Of a stretch of DNA of 14,331 nucleotides, positions 1 through 4,740 are shown one piece after another. The DNA is from Methanobacteriaceae archaeon (GTDB lineage Archaea > Methanobacteriota > Methanobacteria > Methanobacteriales > Methanobacteriaceae), in NCBI GenBank assembly GCA_900766745.1, contig CAAFWR010000103.1, forward strand, positions 1 to 14,331. The letters are read 5' to 3'. The notes under the pieces were generated by a model. The model did not search any database and was not told the origin of the DNA. It saw only the letters and a list, made by a program, of their open reading frames with translations. The position numbers and the translations under genes are program-made. Each line of letters starts with the position of its first letter. Position 1 is the first letter of the stretch.

Positions 1-14
1 TGCTTTTGTTTTCT

Positions 15-29
15 GGTTAACTGTATAAA
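15..29 (+). promoter_or_regulatory. Promoter-like GGTTnAnTGT motif, copy A
   Basis: GGTTAACTGTATAAA lies just upstream of the ribosome binding site of the LRR surface gene. TATAAA (24-29) can serve as the -10 hexamer, and the copy is preceded by TTTTCT (9-14). The same GGTTnAnTGT core recurs at 1994, 6777 (minus), 6863 and 8822, each time next to a gene start. No conventional -35 hexamer is evident. The promoter role is inferred from position and recurrence. Confidence 0.5.
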
Positions 30-53
30 TGTAACAGAAAAGGAGCATATTAT

Positions 54-536
54 ATGAATTTTACAAAAACTAAAAAGGTTGTAGCAGCAGGGTTATCTGC
101 TTTGATGATGATGACCAGTACTACATCAGTATTTGCAAAGGATGTAAAACCTGCAGGAGATGATAGTCAATCAACAACTTTAAACTATGAAGTTGGTTCT
201 CATTATCAGTGGGAAATTCATTCTGACATCGACTTTGGTGCTGACGCAGGAGTAAATCAAACCGTTGACCGTACAGGTAATAAAGTCAATGTATTAGAGA
301 ACGTCATTCCTGAAGGCAAGTATTTGAACATTTCAGTCAAGGGTTCAGGAGTAAATGACGCATTCACGGTAAGTAACGGCGGAAGCGAAGTATTAAATTA
401 CGATGTTTCAGACGATAACGGTGCTGTGGGTGTGAACGGAAATGTGCTGAGTGTACCAGCAGGTACCAATACAGCAACTCAGAATATGGGCTTTAAGTTG
501 AATACAACTAAGAAATCTGCTGAAGTGGCTGGATAG
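54..536 (+). CDS. Secreted surface protein, N-terminal half (ends at an in-frame amber codon)
   Basis: The 160-residue product starts at ATG 54, 8 nt after AAAAGGAG (38-45). Residues 1-28 form a classic Gram-positive signal peptide: basic MNFTKTKK, a hydrophobic stretch, and probable cleavage after Val-Phe-Ala28. The rest is a beta-rich, Gly/Asn/Thr-rich domain that resembles the Ig-like modules at the front of many Firmicute surface proteins; I cannot name the family firmly. The domain stops abruptly at ...AEVAG followed by TAG (534-536). The same frame then continues with YNGRVVYNAEVG, which reads as the natural last beta strand, into the BspA-like repeats at 567-1280. This is therefore most likely the 5' half of one gene of about 408 codons, broken by a nonsense mutation or read through. 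A free secreted 160-residue fragment is the alternative. Copy A of the shared promoter motif lies upstream. Confidence 0.75.
   Translation: MNFTKTKKVVAAGLSALMMMTSTTSVFAKDVKPAGDDSQSTTLNYEVGSHYQWEIHSDIDFGADAGVNQTVDRTGNKVNVLENVIPEGKYLNISVKGSGVNDAFTVSNGGSEVLNYDVSDDNGAVGVNGNVLSVPAGTNTATQNMGFKLNTTKKSAEVAG
534..536 (+). other. In-frame amber codon splitting one surface-protein gene
   Basis: TAG lies in the same frame as both the 54-536 and the 567-1280 reading frames; 30 nt separate it from the GTG at 567. There is no other in-frame stop between 54 and 1278. In related Ig-like modules the sequence at this point is typically AG-Ser/Thr-Tyr-x-G, so a single change from TCG (Ser) to TAG would explain the interruption. 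That ancestry is inference. Confidence 0.8.
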
Positions 537-566
537 TATAATGGACGAGTTGTTTACAATGCAGAA

Positions 567-1280
567 GTGGGAGAAAAAAAAGAGAAATCTTCTAGTTTGA
601 TAACAGGTTATGAATTTAATAATAAAATTCCATCTGAGGCGACATCTGTGGCATTTACAGATGAAGTGGCTCCAGAAGGAGCTTCTACAACCGATTTAAC
701 AGTAGCTAAAGATGGCGGTGTTGTTGGATGGTTGGATGGAACTACTTGGAAAGTAAGTACTCAGGACTCTAGTAAAGTAGTAAATTTTAATGAAGTTAGT
801 AGTTACATGTTTTTTAATAAAGATGACCTAACCAATATTGACTTTAATAATGTAGATACTTCAAATGTAACATATATGGACTATATGTTCTATGGTCGCT
901 CAAAACTAACATCTTTGGATTTGAGTAGTTTTAATACTTCAAAGGTAACGAATATGGCAAAGATGTTTGGAGCTTCAAATCTAACGTCTTTGGATTTGAG
1001 TAATTTTAACACTTATAATATAACAGATATGCATAGTATGTTTTCTAGTTGTTCAAGTTTAACGTCCTTAGATTTGAGTAGTTTTAATACTTCAAATGTT
1101 ACAAATATGAGCGGTATGTTTTATGGCTGTAGAAACCTATCCTCTATTAATTTGCATAATTGGTACATAGCAAGCGGAACAGACGTAACGTGTATGTTTG
1201 GATGGACAAATATAACACCTGGCGACGTTCCTTACCTTGATATCTCAAGAGTAGACAAAGAACTTATGTTTAGTAATTAG
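567..1280 (+). CDS. BspA-like leucine-rich repeat surface protein, C-terminal part
   Basis: This frame directly continues the 54-536 frame beyond the TAG. The GTG at 567 has no ribosome binding site in front of it, so independent initiation is unlikely. After a linker, from about residue 90 on (numbered from the GTG), it holds four clear and one degenerate copies of a 25-26 residue repeat of the type LTSLDLSSFNTSNVTNMxxM, then MFYGC. This is the BspA-like/DUF285 leucine-rich repeat found in surface proteins of oral, gut and mycoplasma bacteria, which mediate adhesion. The C-terminus (DISRVDKELMFSN) has no LPXTG-like signal, membrane segment or wall-binding repeat, so anchoring is unexplained unless the protein is released or truncated. 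It ends with tandem stops TAG TAA and is followed by a terminator at 1363-1385. Confidence 0.8.
   Translation: MGEKKEKSSSLITGYEFNNKIPSEATSVAFTDEVAPEGASTTDLTVAKDGGVVGWLDGTTWKVSTQDSSKVVNFNEVSSYMFFNKDDLTNIDFNNVDTSNVTYMDYMFYGRSKLTSLDLSSFNTSKVTNMAKMFGASNLTSLDLSNFNTYNITDMHSMFSSCSSLTSLDLSSFNTSNVTNMSGMFYGCRNLSSINLHNWYIASGTDVTCMFGWTNITPGDVPYLDISRVDKELMFSN
828..1205 (+). repeat. Tandem 75-78 bp DNA repeats coding BspA-type LRR units
   Basis: Repeat starts near 828, 906, 981 and 1059, spaced 78, 75 and 78 bp, share long stretches such as TTGGATTTGAGTAgTTTTAA. A fifth, diverged unit follows near 1136. Conservation at the DNA level suggests recent duplication or ongoing recombination between units. Confidence 0.8.
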
Positions 1281-1362
1281 TAAAAATGAATTATAACTAG
1301 CATACCATTCGAGTTTAACAGTATAAAAACAACTACTACAGAAAATAATCCCAAAACAATCA

Positions 1363-1385
1363 AAGCAGGTTCATCCTGCTTTTTT
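1363..1385 (+). terminator. Rho-independent terminator after the LRR surface gene
   Basis: The stem is AAGCAGG (1363-1369) with CCTGCTT (1375-1381), loop TTCAT, and the T-run covers 1380-1385. It lies 82 nt after the TAG TAA stops. The terminator at 4701-4729 uses a very similar AGCAGGA stem. Confidence 0.9.
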
Positions 1386-1416
1386 CATGCCTTCGCTTAA
1401 ACTTTTTCGTTTTCAA

Positions 1417-1440
1417 CGACTGTTCCTGTCATTTCAGTCG
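1417..1440. repeat. Inverted repeat CGACTG-12-CAGTCG
   Basis: CGACTG (1417-1422) and CAGTCG (1435-1440) are exact inverted repeats 24 bp upstream of a TATAAT hexamer. It could be an operator for the 1496 gene or just a chance dyad. Confidence 0.35.
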
Positions 1441-1463
1441 AGTACAAGACAACTTCCACTCAC

Positions 1464-1469
1464 TATAAT
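1464..1469 (+). promoter_or_regulatory. Probable -10 (TATAAT) for the 156-residue gene
   Basis: A perfect TATAAT lies 27 nt before the ATG at 1496. No good -35 hexamer is visible 15-19 bp upstream, so activation may need another factor. The GGTTnAnTGT motif is absent here. Confidence 0.5.
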
Positions 1470-1495
1470 AGGCATGAAAGGGAGGTGAACAAATC

Positions 1496-1966
1496 ATGAA
1501 ACGTGTAAATTGCTTTGAACTTTATCCAAGCATTCTCGGAGCAGAGCGAGTCAATAAACTACTTTTGGAATTGTTTCCATACATGCATACATCTTTAAAC
1601 GAGGATGATGGATTAAACATGTACATCACGAAAGAGGAATACGTCTTTGTGTTGAATGAGCTGAGTAAGCTCAATAATTACTCTGTTACAATTCCAGACG
1701 GCATGGAAGACATCGGCTTAACACTCACAGCTATGCCAATCGAGTATGCTATTGTTGAACGGTATGGTGTATTGTATGATCTCATGTTCGAGGCTGAATA
1801 TGTATCGAAAGAAGTGGGTGATGATGTTGTTACGAGCGACAGGGAATTAGGTGGAACATATTCCAATTACATCATTGGAAAGAAATTCTCACCCGTATAT
1901 AATATAGAAGAAGGCTATCAAGAGTATTTGATTGAAAAATCTGAAAACCGATTTCAGAACATCTAA
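1496..1966 (+). CDS. Hypothetical cytosolic protein, 156 aa
   Basis: The start at ATG 1496 is well supported by a near-perfect GGGAGGTGA ribosome binding site (1480-1487). The product is acidic, has no signal peptide or membrane segment, and mixes predicted helix (residues 15-60) with strand. It begins MKRVNCFELYPSILG and contains TAMPIEYAIVERYGVLYDLMFEAEY in its middle, given here only as a landmark. I recognise no family. It sits between the LRR surface gene and a 91-residue gene, has its own -10 and ends 62 nt before the next start. It may be a small regulatory or adaptor protein of the element; the function is unknown. Confidence 0.75.
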   Translation: MKRVNCFELYPSILGAERVNKLLLELFPYMHTSLNEDDGLNMYITKEEYVFVLNELSKLNNYSVTIPDGMEDIGLTLTAMPIEYAIVERYGVLYDLMFEAEYVSKEVGDDVVTSDRELGGTYSNYIIGKKFSPVYNIEEGYQEYLIEKSENRFQNI

Positions 1967-1993
1967 ACAATTCCGACATATCTAAAATTTTCT

Positions 1994-2008
1994 GGTTCAA
2001 TGTAGATT
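1994..2008 (+). promoter_or_regulatory. Promoter-like GGTTnAnTGT motif, copy B
   Basis: GGTTCAATGTAGATT is preceded by TTTTCT (1988-1993). The possible -10 is TAGATT (2003-2008). The ribosome binding site AAGGAGG (2014-2020) follows so closely that any transcript would have a very short leader. Confidence 0.5.
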
Positions 2009-2028
2009 GTAACAAGGAGGTTATTAAT

Positions 2029-2304
2029 ATGTTAAAACTTAGAGTGCAAATGGCTCAAGGTGAGTTAAACCGTGGGGCAGTGGAGATGAAAGAAGTTGTA
2101 CAGGCTTATTCTGATCAGGTCGTTAAAAACAAAGAAGTGCCTACTGAAGAAGATTTCGATGTATATCTTGAAACGCTTGAATCAATTTTTGAAAAGCTTG
2201 CTAAAGCAGCCAAAATTGTTCGAGACGCTCGAGCTGAGGAGGAAGCTACAGCTACTGTCGACGCAGAACCTGATGAAAACGCAGACAATTCATACGGATA
2301 TTAA
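2029..2304 (+). CDS. Small helical protein, 91 aa, acidic tail
   Basis: ATG 2029 follows AAGGAGG by 8 nt and promoter-motif copy B by 20 nt. Residues 1-70 are predicted almost wholly helical, with basic and acidic faces (MLKLRVQMAQGELNRGAVEM at the start, and a helix around ESIFEKLAKAAKIVRDAR), suggesting a coiled coil or dimeric bundle. The tail from about residue 70 is acidic and disordered and ends NSYGY. There is no signal peptide. I recognise no family. It shares its promoter motif with the primase, surface and sortase genes, so it probably belongs to the same programme. A strong terminator follows immediately. Confidence 0.75.
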   Translation: MLKLRVQMAQGELNRGAVEMKEVVQAYSDQVVKNKEVPTEEDFDVYLETLESIFEKLAKAAKIVRDARAEEEATATVDAEPDENADNSYGY

Positions 2305-2309
2305 AAGAT

Positions 2310-2339
2310 AGAGTTGCTCAACTGAGTGACTCTTTTTTT
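2310..2339 (+). terminator. Rho-independent terminator between convergent genes
   Basis: The stem is AGAGTTGCTC (2310-2319) with GAGTGACTCT (2324-2333), ten pairs including two adjacent wobble pairs, with loop AACT and T-run 2333-2339. It overlaps the last codons of the minus-strand dam gene. The minus strand has only a weak T-rich tail after the stem, so it acts mainly on the plus strand. Confidence 0.9.
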
Positions 2340-3265
2340 GTGGCTTTCCGGTTATTTTCTATTCTTCCCATCACTTCAGAGCATTTCTCATCATCTCCGA
2401 ATTTCTTTCCAAACAAAAAAGCCGACGTTATCGCAACATCGACTGGATAGTTTGTTATTATGATTTCTTCTCCTGTACGCTTCGAAGCATCTGAATTAAT
2501 CATCCTCTTAACCTGTACAGTCTTCTTGTTATACTCTTTATATAATTCATTAATAAGCTCCGTATTATGATTTGTCAGCATACAGTACACGTCTTTGTCT
2601 GTTAGTTCCTTAAATAACCTTGCCAATCTCTCATGATTTTCCAGAGAAAATCCTTCTTTTGTATAAGCCTCAAATGAGTCTGGTTTTAAAGGTGCATAAG
2701 GACTGTCAAAAAACACGAAATCACCAGCTGAAGCTGTTTTACATGTTTCTTCAAAATCAGCATTCAGAATCGAAACATTTTCCAGATATTTCGAAATCAT
2801 GTCCAGATTTTCTGTTTCGTAAATATGCAACTTCTCCTTGCCGTTAAAAGGAACATTGAATTTTCCTTTCGAATTCAACCGATACAAACCGTTAAAACAT
2901 GTTTTATTCAAGTATATAAACAAAGCACAGACTTCGAGCGAGTCAGGATTCTTTAAAACTTCATTATTATATCTTTCCCGCATCTGATTATAGAATACTT
3001 TCTTATCCTGAGATGACTCGTGAGATGTTGTGAGAGCATCTAACATCTGAATCAAAGCAGCTTTGTTATCTCGGATAAATCTGTATGTTCCAATCAAAGT
3101 CGTATTCATATCACCAATAACAGCCTTTTCAGGAGCTGTGTCAAATAATAAAGCTCCGCCACCGACGAAAGGCTCATAGTATGTGTTAAAAGATGCAGGC
3201 ATCATCATCTCAATTTCAGGTAAAAGCTGGCGTTTTCCACCAACCCATTTCACAAATGGTTTCAA
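2318..3265 (-). CDS. dam: Dam-type DNA N6-adenine methyltransferase
   Basis: The enzyme transfers a methyl group from S-adenosylmethionine to adenine, probably in GATC as for other members of the Dam (MethyltransfD12) family. From the TTG start at 3265 it has 315 residues, a usual family length. Visible motifs are FVKWVGGKRQ (4-13), the cofactor loop YEPFVGGG (30-37), YLNKTCFNGLYR (118-129), the catalytic motif at 187-190 and the C-terminal signature SDASKRTGEEIIITNY (258-273). The catalytic tetrad reads DSPY instead of the usual DPPY. TTG 3265 is chosen because AAAGGAGG precedes it by 7 nt and the protein then starts MKPFVKW, as in relatives; the longer frame to 3322 has no ribosome binding site. 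It could be an orphan methylase for replication control, gene regulation or evasion of restriction; no partner nuclease is seen. Confidence 0.92.
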   Translation of the reverse strand: MKPFVKWVGGKRQLLPEIEMMMPASFNTYYEPFVGGGALLFDTAPEKAVIGDMNTTLIGTYRFIRDNKAALIQMLDALTTSHESSQDKKVFYNQMRERYNNEVLKNPDSLEVCALFIYLNKTCFNGLYRLNSKGKFNVPFNGKEKLHIYETENLDMISKYLENVSILNADFEETCKTASAGDFVFFDSPYAPLKPDSFEAYTKEGFSLENHERLARLFKELTDKDVYCMLTNHNTELINELYKEYNKKTVQVKRMINSDASKRTGEEIIITNYPVDVAITSAFLFGKKFGDDEKCSEVMGRIENNRKATKKESLS

Positions 3266-3272
3266 AGCAAGT

Positions 3273-3285
3273 CCTCCTTTGGAGG
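3273..3285 (-). promoter_or_regulatory. Hairpin sequestering the dam ribosome binding site
   Basis: On the minus strand CCTCC-AAA-GGAGG forms a five-pair stem with a three-base loop, and the GGAGG arm is the dam Shine-Dalgarno sequence. An alternative stem, CAAAG (3281-3277) with CTTTG (3267-3263), overlaps the TTG start. Either fold would reduce initiation. The pairing is seen in the sequence; the regulatory role is inferred. Confidence 0.5.
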
Positions 3286-3309
3286 CTATATGGATATAAA
3301 CAAAAACAG

Positions 3310-3337
3310 AAAAAAGAAGCACTACGCGCTATGCTTC
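3310..3337 (-). terminator. Rho-independent terminator at the end of the small membrane gene
   Basis: On the minus strand GAAGCA (3337-3332) pairs with TGCTTC (3321-3316), with a ten-base loop that contains the TAG stop, followed by TTTTTT (3315-3310). It separates the 68-residue gene from dam and may attenuate read-through into dam. Confidence 0.75.
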
Positions 3338-3528
3338 TTCATTCTTCGAATGCGATACTGCAGATTGGAATACCATTCTGGCATCCATAAATCTGGGTTC
3401 GCTTTTAAGTAGCGAATCGCCTTTGGAATTTCTTTTTTAAAAAAGAAAAAGCCAAAAATGTTGGTAAATATTACTAAATCCCAACACGCAGTTACAAACA
3501 GCTGCCAGTAAACATTATTCATATCCAT
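3322..3528 (-). CDS. Small single-pass membrane protein, 68 aa
   Basis: The start at ATG 3528 (MDMNNVYWQL) is chosen over the longer frame to 3573 because AAAGGAGG precedes it by 8 nt. Residues 8-30 form one hydrophobic segment rich in aromatic residues (VYWQLFVTACWDLVIFTNIF). The remainder is basic, with the pattern KKEIPKAIRYLKANPDLWMPEWY and a final RRMKKHSA, consistent with an N-out/C-in protein whose basic tail is cytosolic. The family is not recognised; similar small proteins are common on phages and plasmids as holin-like, exclusion or membrane-tether factors. It lies upstream of dam, with its own terminator inside its 3' end. It ends in TAG. Confidence 0.65.
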   Translation of the reverse strand: MDMNNVYWQLFVTACWDLVIFTNIFGFFFFKKEIPKAIRYLKANPDLWMPEWYSNLQYRIRRMKKHSA

Positions 3529-3545
3529 ATAATTTCCTCCTTTAA

Positions 3546-3558
3546 GTGTCAAAGACAC
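3546..3558 (-). promoter_or_regulatory. Hairpin beside the ribosome binding site of the small membrane gene
   Basis: GTGTC-TTT-GACAC on the minus strand ends three bases before AAAGGAGG. It has the same five-pair stem and three-base loop layout as the dam leader. A further GTGTCT half repeat lies upstream. Confidence 0.4.
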
Positions 3559-3605
3559 AACGTATATAGACACCTATAGTGAACCTATCTTTTTGTATAA
3601 CGGGC

Positions 3606-3632
3606 AAAAAAAGCTACCCATTAAGGATAGCT
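3606..3632 (-). terminator. Rho-independent terminator after the HTH regulator
   Basis: On the minus strand AGCTATCC (3632-3625) pairs with GGGTAGCT (3619-3612), one wobble pair, loop TTAAT, followed by TTTTTTT. It lies 24 nt past the regulator stop. Confidence 0.85.
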
Positions 3633-3649
3633 AAATACATTGTAGCATA
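3630..3649. repeat. 20-bp repeat, downstream copy
   Basis: GCTAAATACATTGTAGCATA is found again with one mismatch at 4527-4546, on the other side of the regulator gene. The ends form a dyad (GCTA...TAGC), as in an operator. On the minus strand it contains TGCTACAAT, an extended -10-like sequence. Confidence 0.7.
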
Positions 3650-3655
3650 GCACGA

Positions 3656-4486
3656 TTATGCATTCTCAATAATGCAGTACTCGCCGCCGTTGACTTCACC
3701 AGTCGATGTAGCCAAGAAAGCTGTCAAGTTCTGTGATTTAGGAACATCTCCAAACTTATGGATAAAGATATCAGCTTCACGTCTATCCATAGGCATTACG
3801 TTGATATATCCTCCAAAATCAGGATCACGCTTTAACAATAAATAAGTTGTTCCACCAGTCGTTGAGTTCCAGTCACAATACTTATCAAAACTAATCCAAT
3901 TGTGAGTTGTTAAGCAGAATCCTTCTACCACAGTCTTTTCACCGCCGTCAAATTCAACCGACATATCAATATGGCTTCCCCATTCTGGTTCATATTCCAT
4001 AATATATTCTTTACCTGCAGGAATCACTTTGTCATCCTCCATCATACGTAAACGAATGTGGTTATTGCATAATCTGATTTTGATTTGAGTGATGCTGTGA
4101 TTTGAATTGTTTCTGATGCGTAATTGTTTGGAAGTTTCTGTTCTTTCACCGATATAAGGTAAATCACGTTTTACATCAGGTGTTGGGTTTTCTCTTTCCA
4201 ATGTTTCCATGTCAATGTGAGTCAATTCGCTGATTCTAGCTAATTCAGCTGATGTGAATCTTGACTGGCCGTTGATTTTACCGCGGGCTGTGCTTCCTTT
4301 TTTAATTCCAATCATTTGTCCAAACATAGTCTTGTTGATTTTGTTTTCCTTCATGAAACGTTTGATAGATGCATTTGCTTCTTTTGAAGATGTTTCACAT
4401 GTTGATGAAGTCTCTTCATCGCAGGCCATTTGGAAAATTTCATCCGGAATAAGTGTATTGAATCTCTCGTAATCTTGTTTTAACAT
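3656..4486 (-). CDS. HTH DNA-binding regulator with a novel C-terminal domain, 276 aa
   Basis: ATG 4486 (MLKQDYERFN) is chosen because AGGAGGAG (4500-4493) precedes it; the frame open to 4537 has no ribosome binding site. Residues 40-97 look like an XRE/Cro-type helix-turn-helix (IKRFMKENKINKTMFGQMIG, then RFTSAELARISELTHIDMETLE). Residues 118-235 are rich in beta strands and in Trp/Tyr/Asp, with landmarks EPEWGSHIDMSVEFDGGEK and THNWISFDKYCDW; I do not recognise this domain, and it could be a sensor or oligomerisation module. The N-terminal 40 residues are acidic and Ser/Thr-rich. The gene is bracketed by two 20-bp repeats, its own promoter overlaps a 16-bp palindrome, and a terminator follows. 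Autoregulation is likely. It may be the element's master repressor; target genes are inferred only. Confidence 0.75.
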   Translation of the reverse strand: MLKQDYERFNTLIPDEIFQMACDEETSSTCETSSKEANASIKRFMKENKINKTMFGQMIGIKKGSTARGKINGQSRFTSAELARISELTHIDMETLERENPTPDVKRDLPYIGERTETSKQLRIRNNSNHSITQIKIRLCNNHIRLRMMEDDKVIPAGKEYIMEYEPEWGSHIDMSVEFDGGEKTVVEGFCLTTHNWISFDKYCDWNSTTGGTTYLLLKRDPDFGGYINVMPMDRREADIFIHKFGDVPKSQNLTAFLATSTGEVNGGEYCIIENA

Positions 4487-4526
4487 AATTGTTCTCCTCC
4501 TATATAATTTTGTATCTATTAACATT

Positions 4527-4546
4527 GCTAAATACAATGTAGCATA
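4527..4546. repeat. 20-bp repeat, upstream copy
   Basis: GCTAAATACAATGTAGCATA differs by one base from 3630-3649. It falls in the 5' leader region of the regulator. The dyad GCTAnAT-ACA-ATnTAGC is close to symmetric. TAGCATATAT from its end recurs at 4627-4636. Confidence 0.7.
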
Positions 4547-4559
4547 TATATCTTACACA

Positions 4560-4575
4560 TATATTGTACAATATA
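4560..4575. promoter_or_regulatory. 16-bp perfect palindrome, probable operator
   Basis: TATATTGTACAATATA is a perfect palindrome that covers the probable -10 of the regulator promoter. A second copy with 13 of 16 identities lies at 4647-4662, a typical arrangement for an autorepressor. Confidence 0.55.
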
Positions 4576-4591
4576 ACGCATATAATTGCAA
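4563..4591 (-). promoter_or_regulatory. Probable sigma-70/A promoter of the HTH regulator
   Basis: On the minus strand -35 TTGCAA (4591-4586), a 17-bp spacer and -10 TACAAT (4568-4563). The transcript would start near 4556, giving a leader of about 70 nt that holds the upstream 20-bp repeat. Confidence 0.6.
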
Positions 4592-4607
4592 TAGTAAATC
4601 AAGAAAA

Positions 4608-4627
4608 ATATTATATGAATATAATAT
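4608..4627. repeat. AT-rich dyad, 9-bp arms
   Basis: ATATTATAT-GA-ATATAATAT is an exact inverted repeat between the two TATATT-type palindromes. With its neighbours it makes 4527-4662 an unusually dyad-dense control region. Confidence 0.5.
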
Positions 4628-4646
4628 AGCATATATCGTTAACCTC

Positions 4647-4662
4647 TATATTATACAATAAC
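4647..4662. promoter_or_regulatory. Second operator-like copy
   Basis: TATATTATACAATAAC matches the 4560-4575 palindrome at 13 of 16 positions. Its start is 87 bp away, about eight helical turns, which would allow cooperative binding or looping. This is inference. Confidence 0.4.
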
Positions 4663-4700
4663 ACGCTTAGTAGTTCAATTAGAATCTATTAATCTTATGC

Positions 4701-4729
4701 AAAAAAAAGCAGGACATTTAAATCCTGCT
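4701..4729 (-). terminator. Rho-independent terminator after the wall-binding membrane protein
   Basis: On the minus strand AGCAGGA (4729-4723) pairs with TCCTGCT (4714-4708), eight-base loop, then eight Ts. It lies 11 nt after the TAA stop. Confidence 0.92.
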
Positions 4730-4740
4730 ATTTTCAGATA

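Noticed and set aside
534..1280. Reassignment of TAG to an amino acid across the whole element
   Set aside because: The small membrane gene at 3322-3528 ends naturally in TAG, and other genes simply use TAA or TGA. There is only one internal TAG, so general recoding is not supported; local read-through remains possible.
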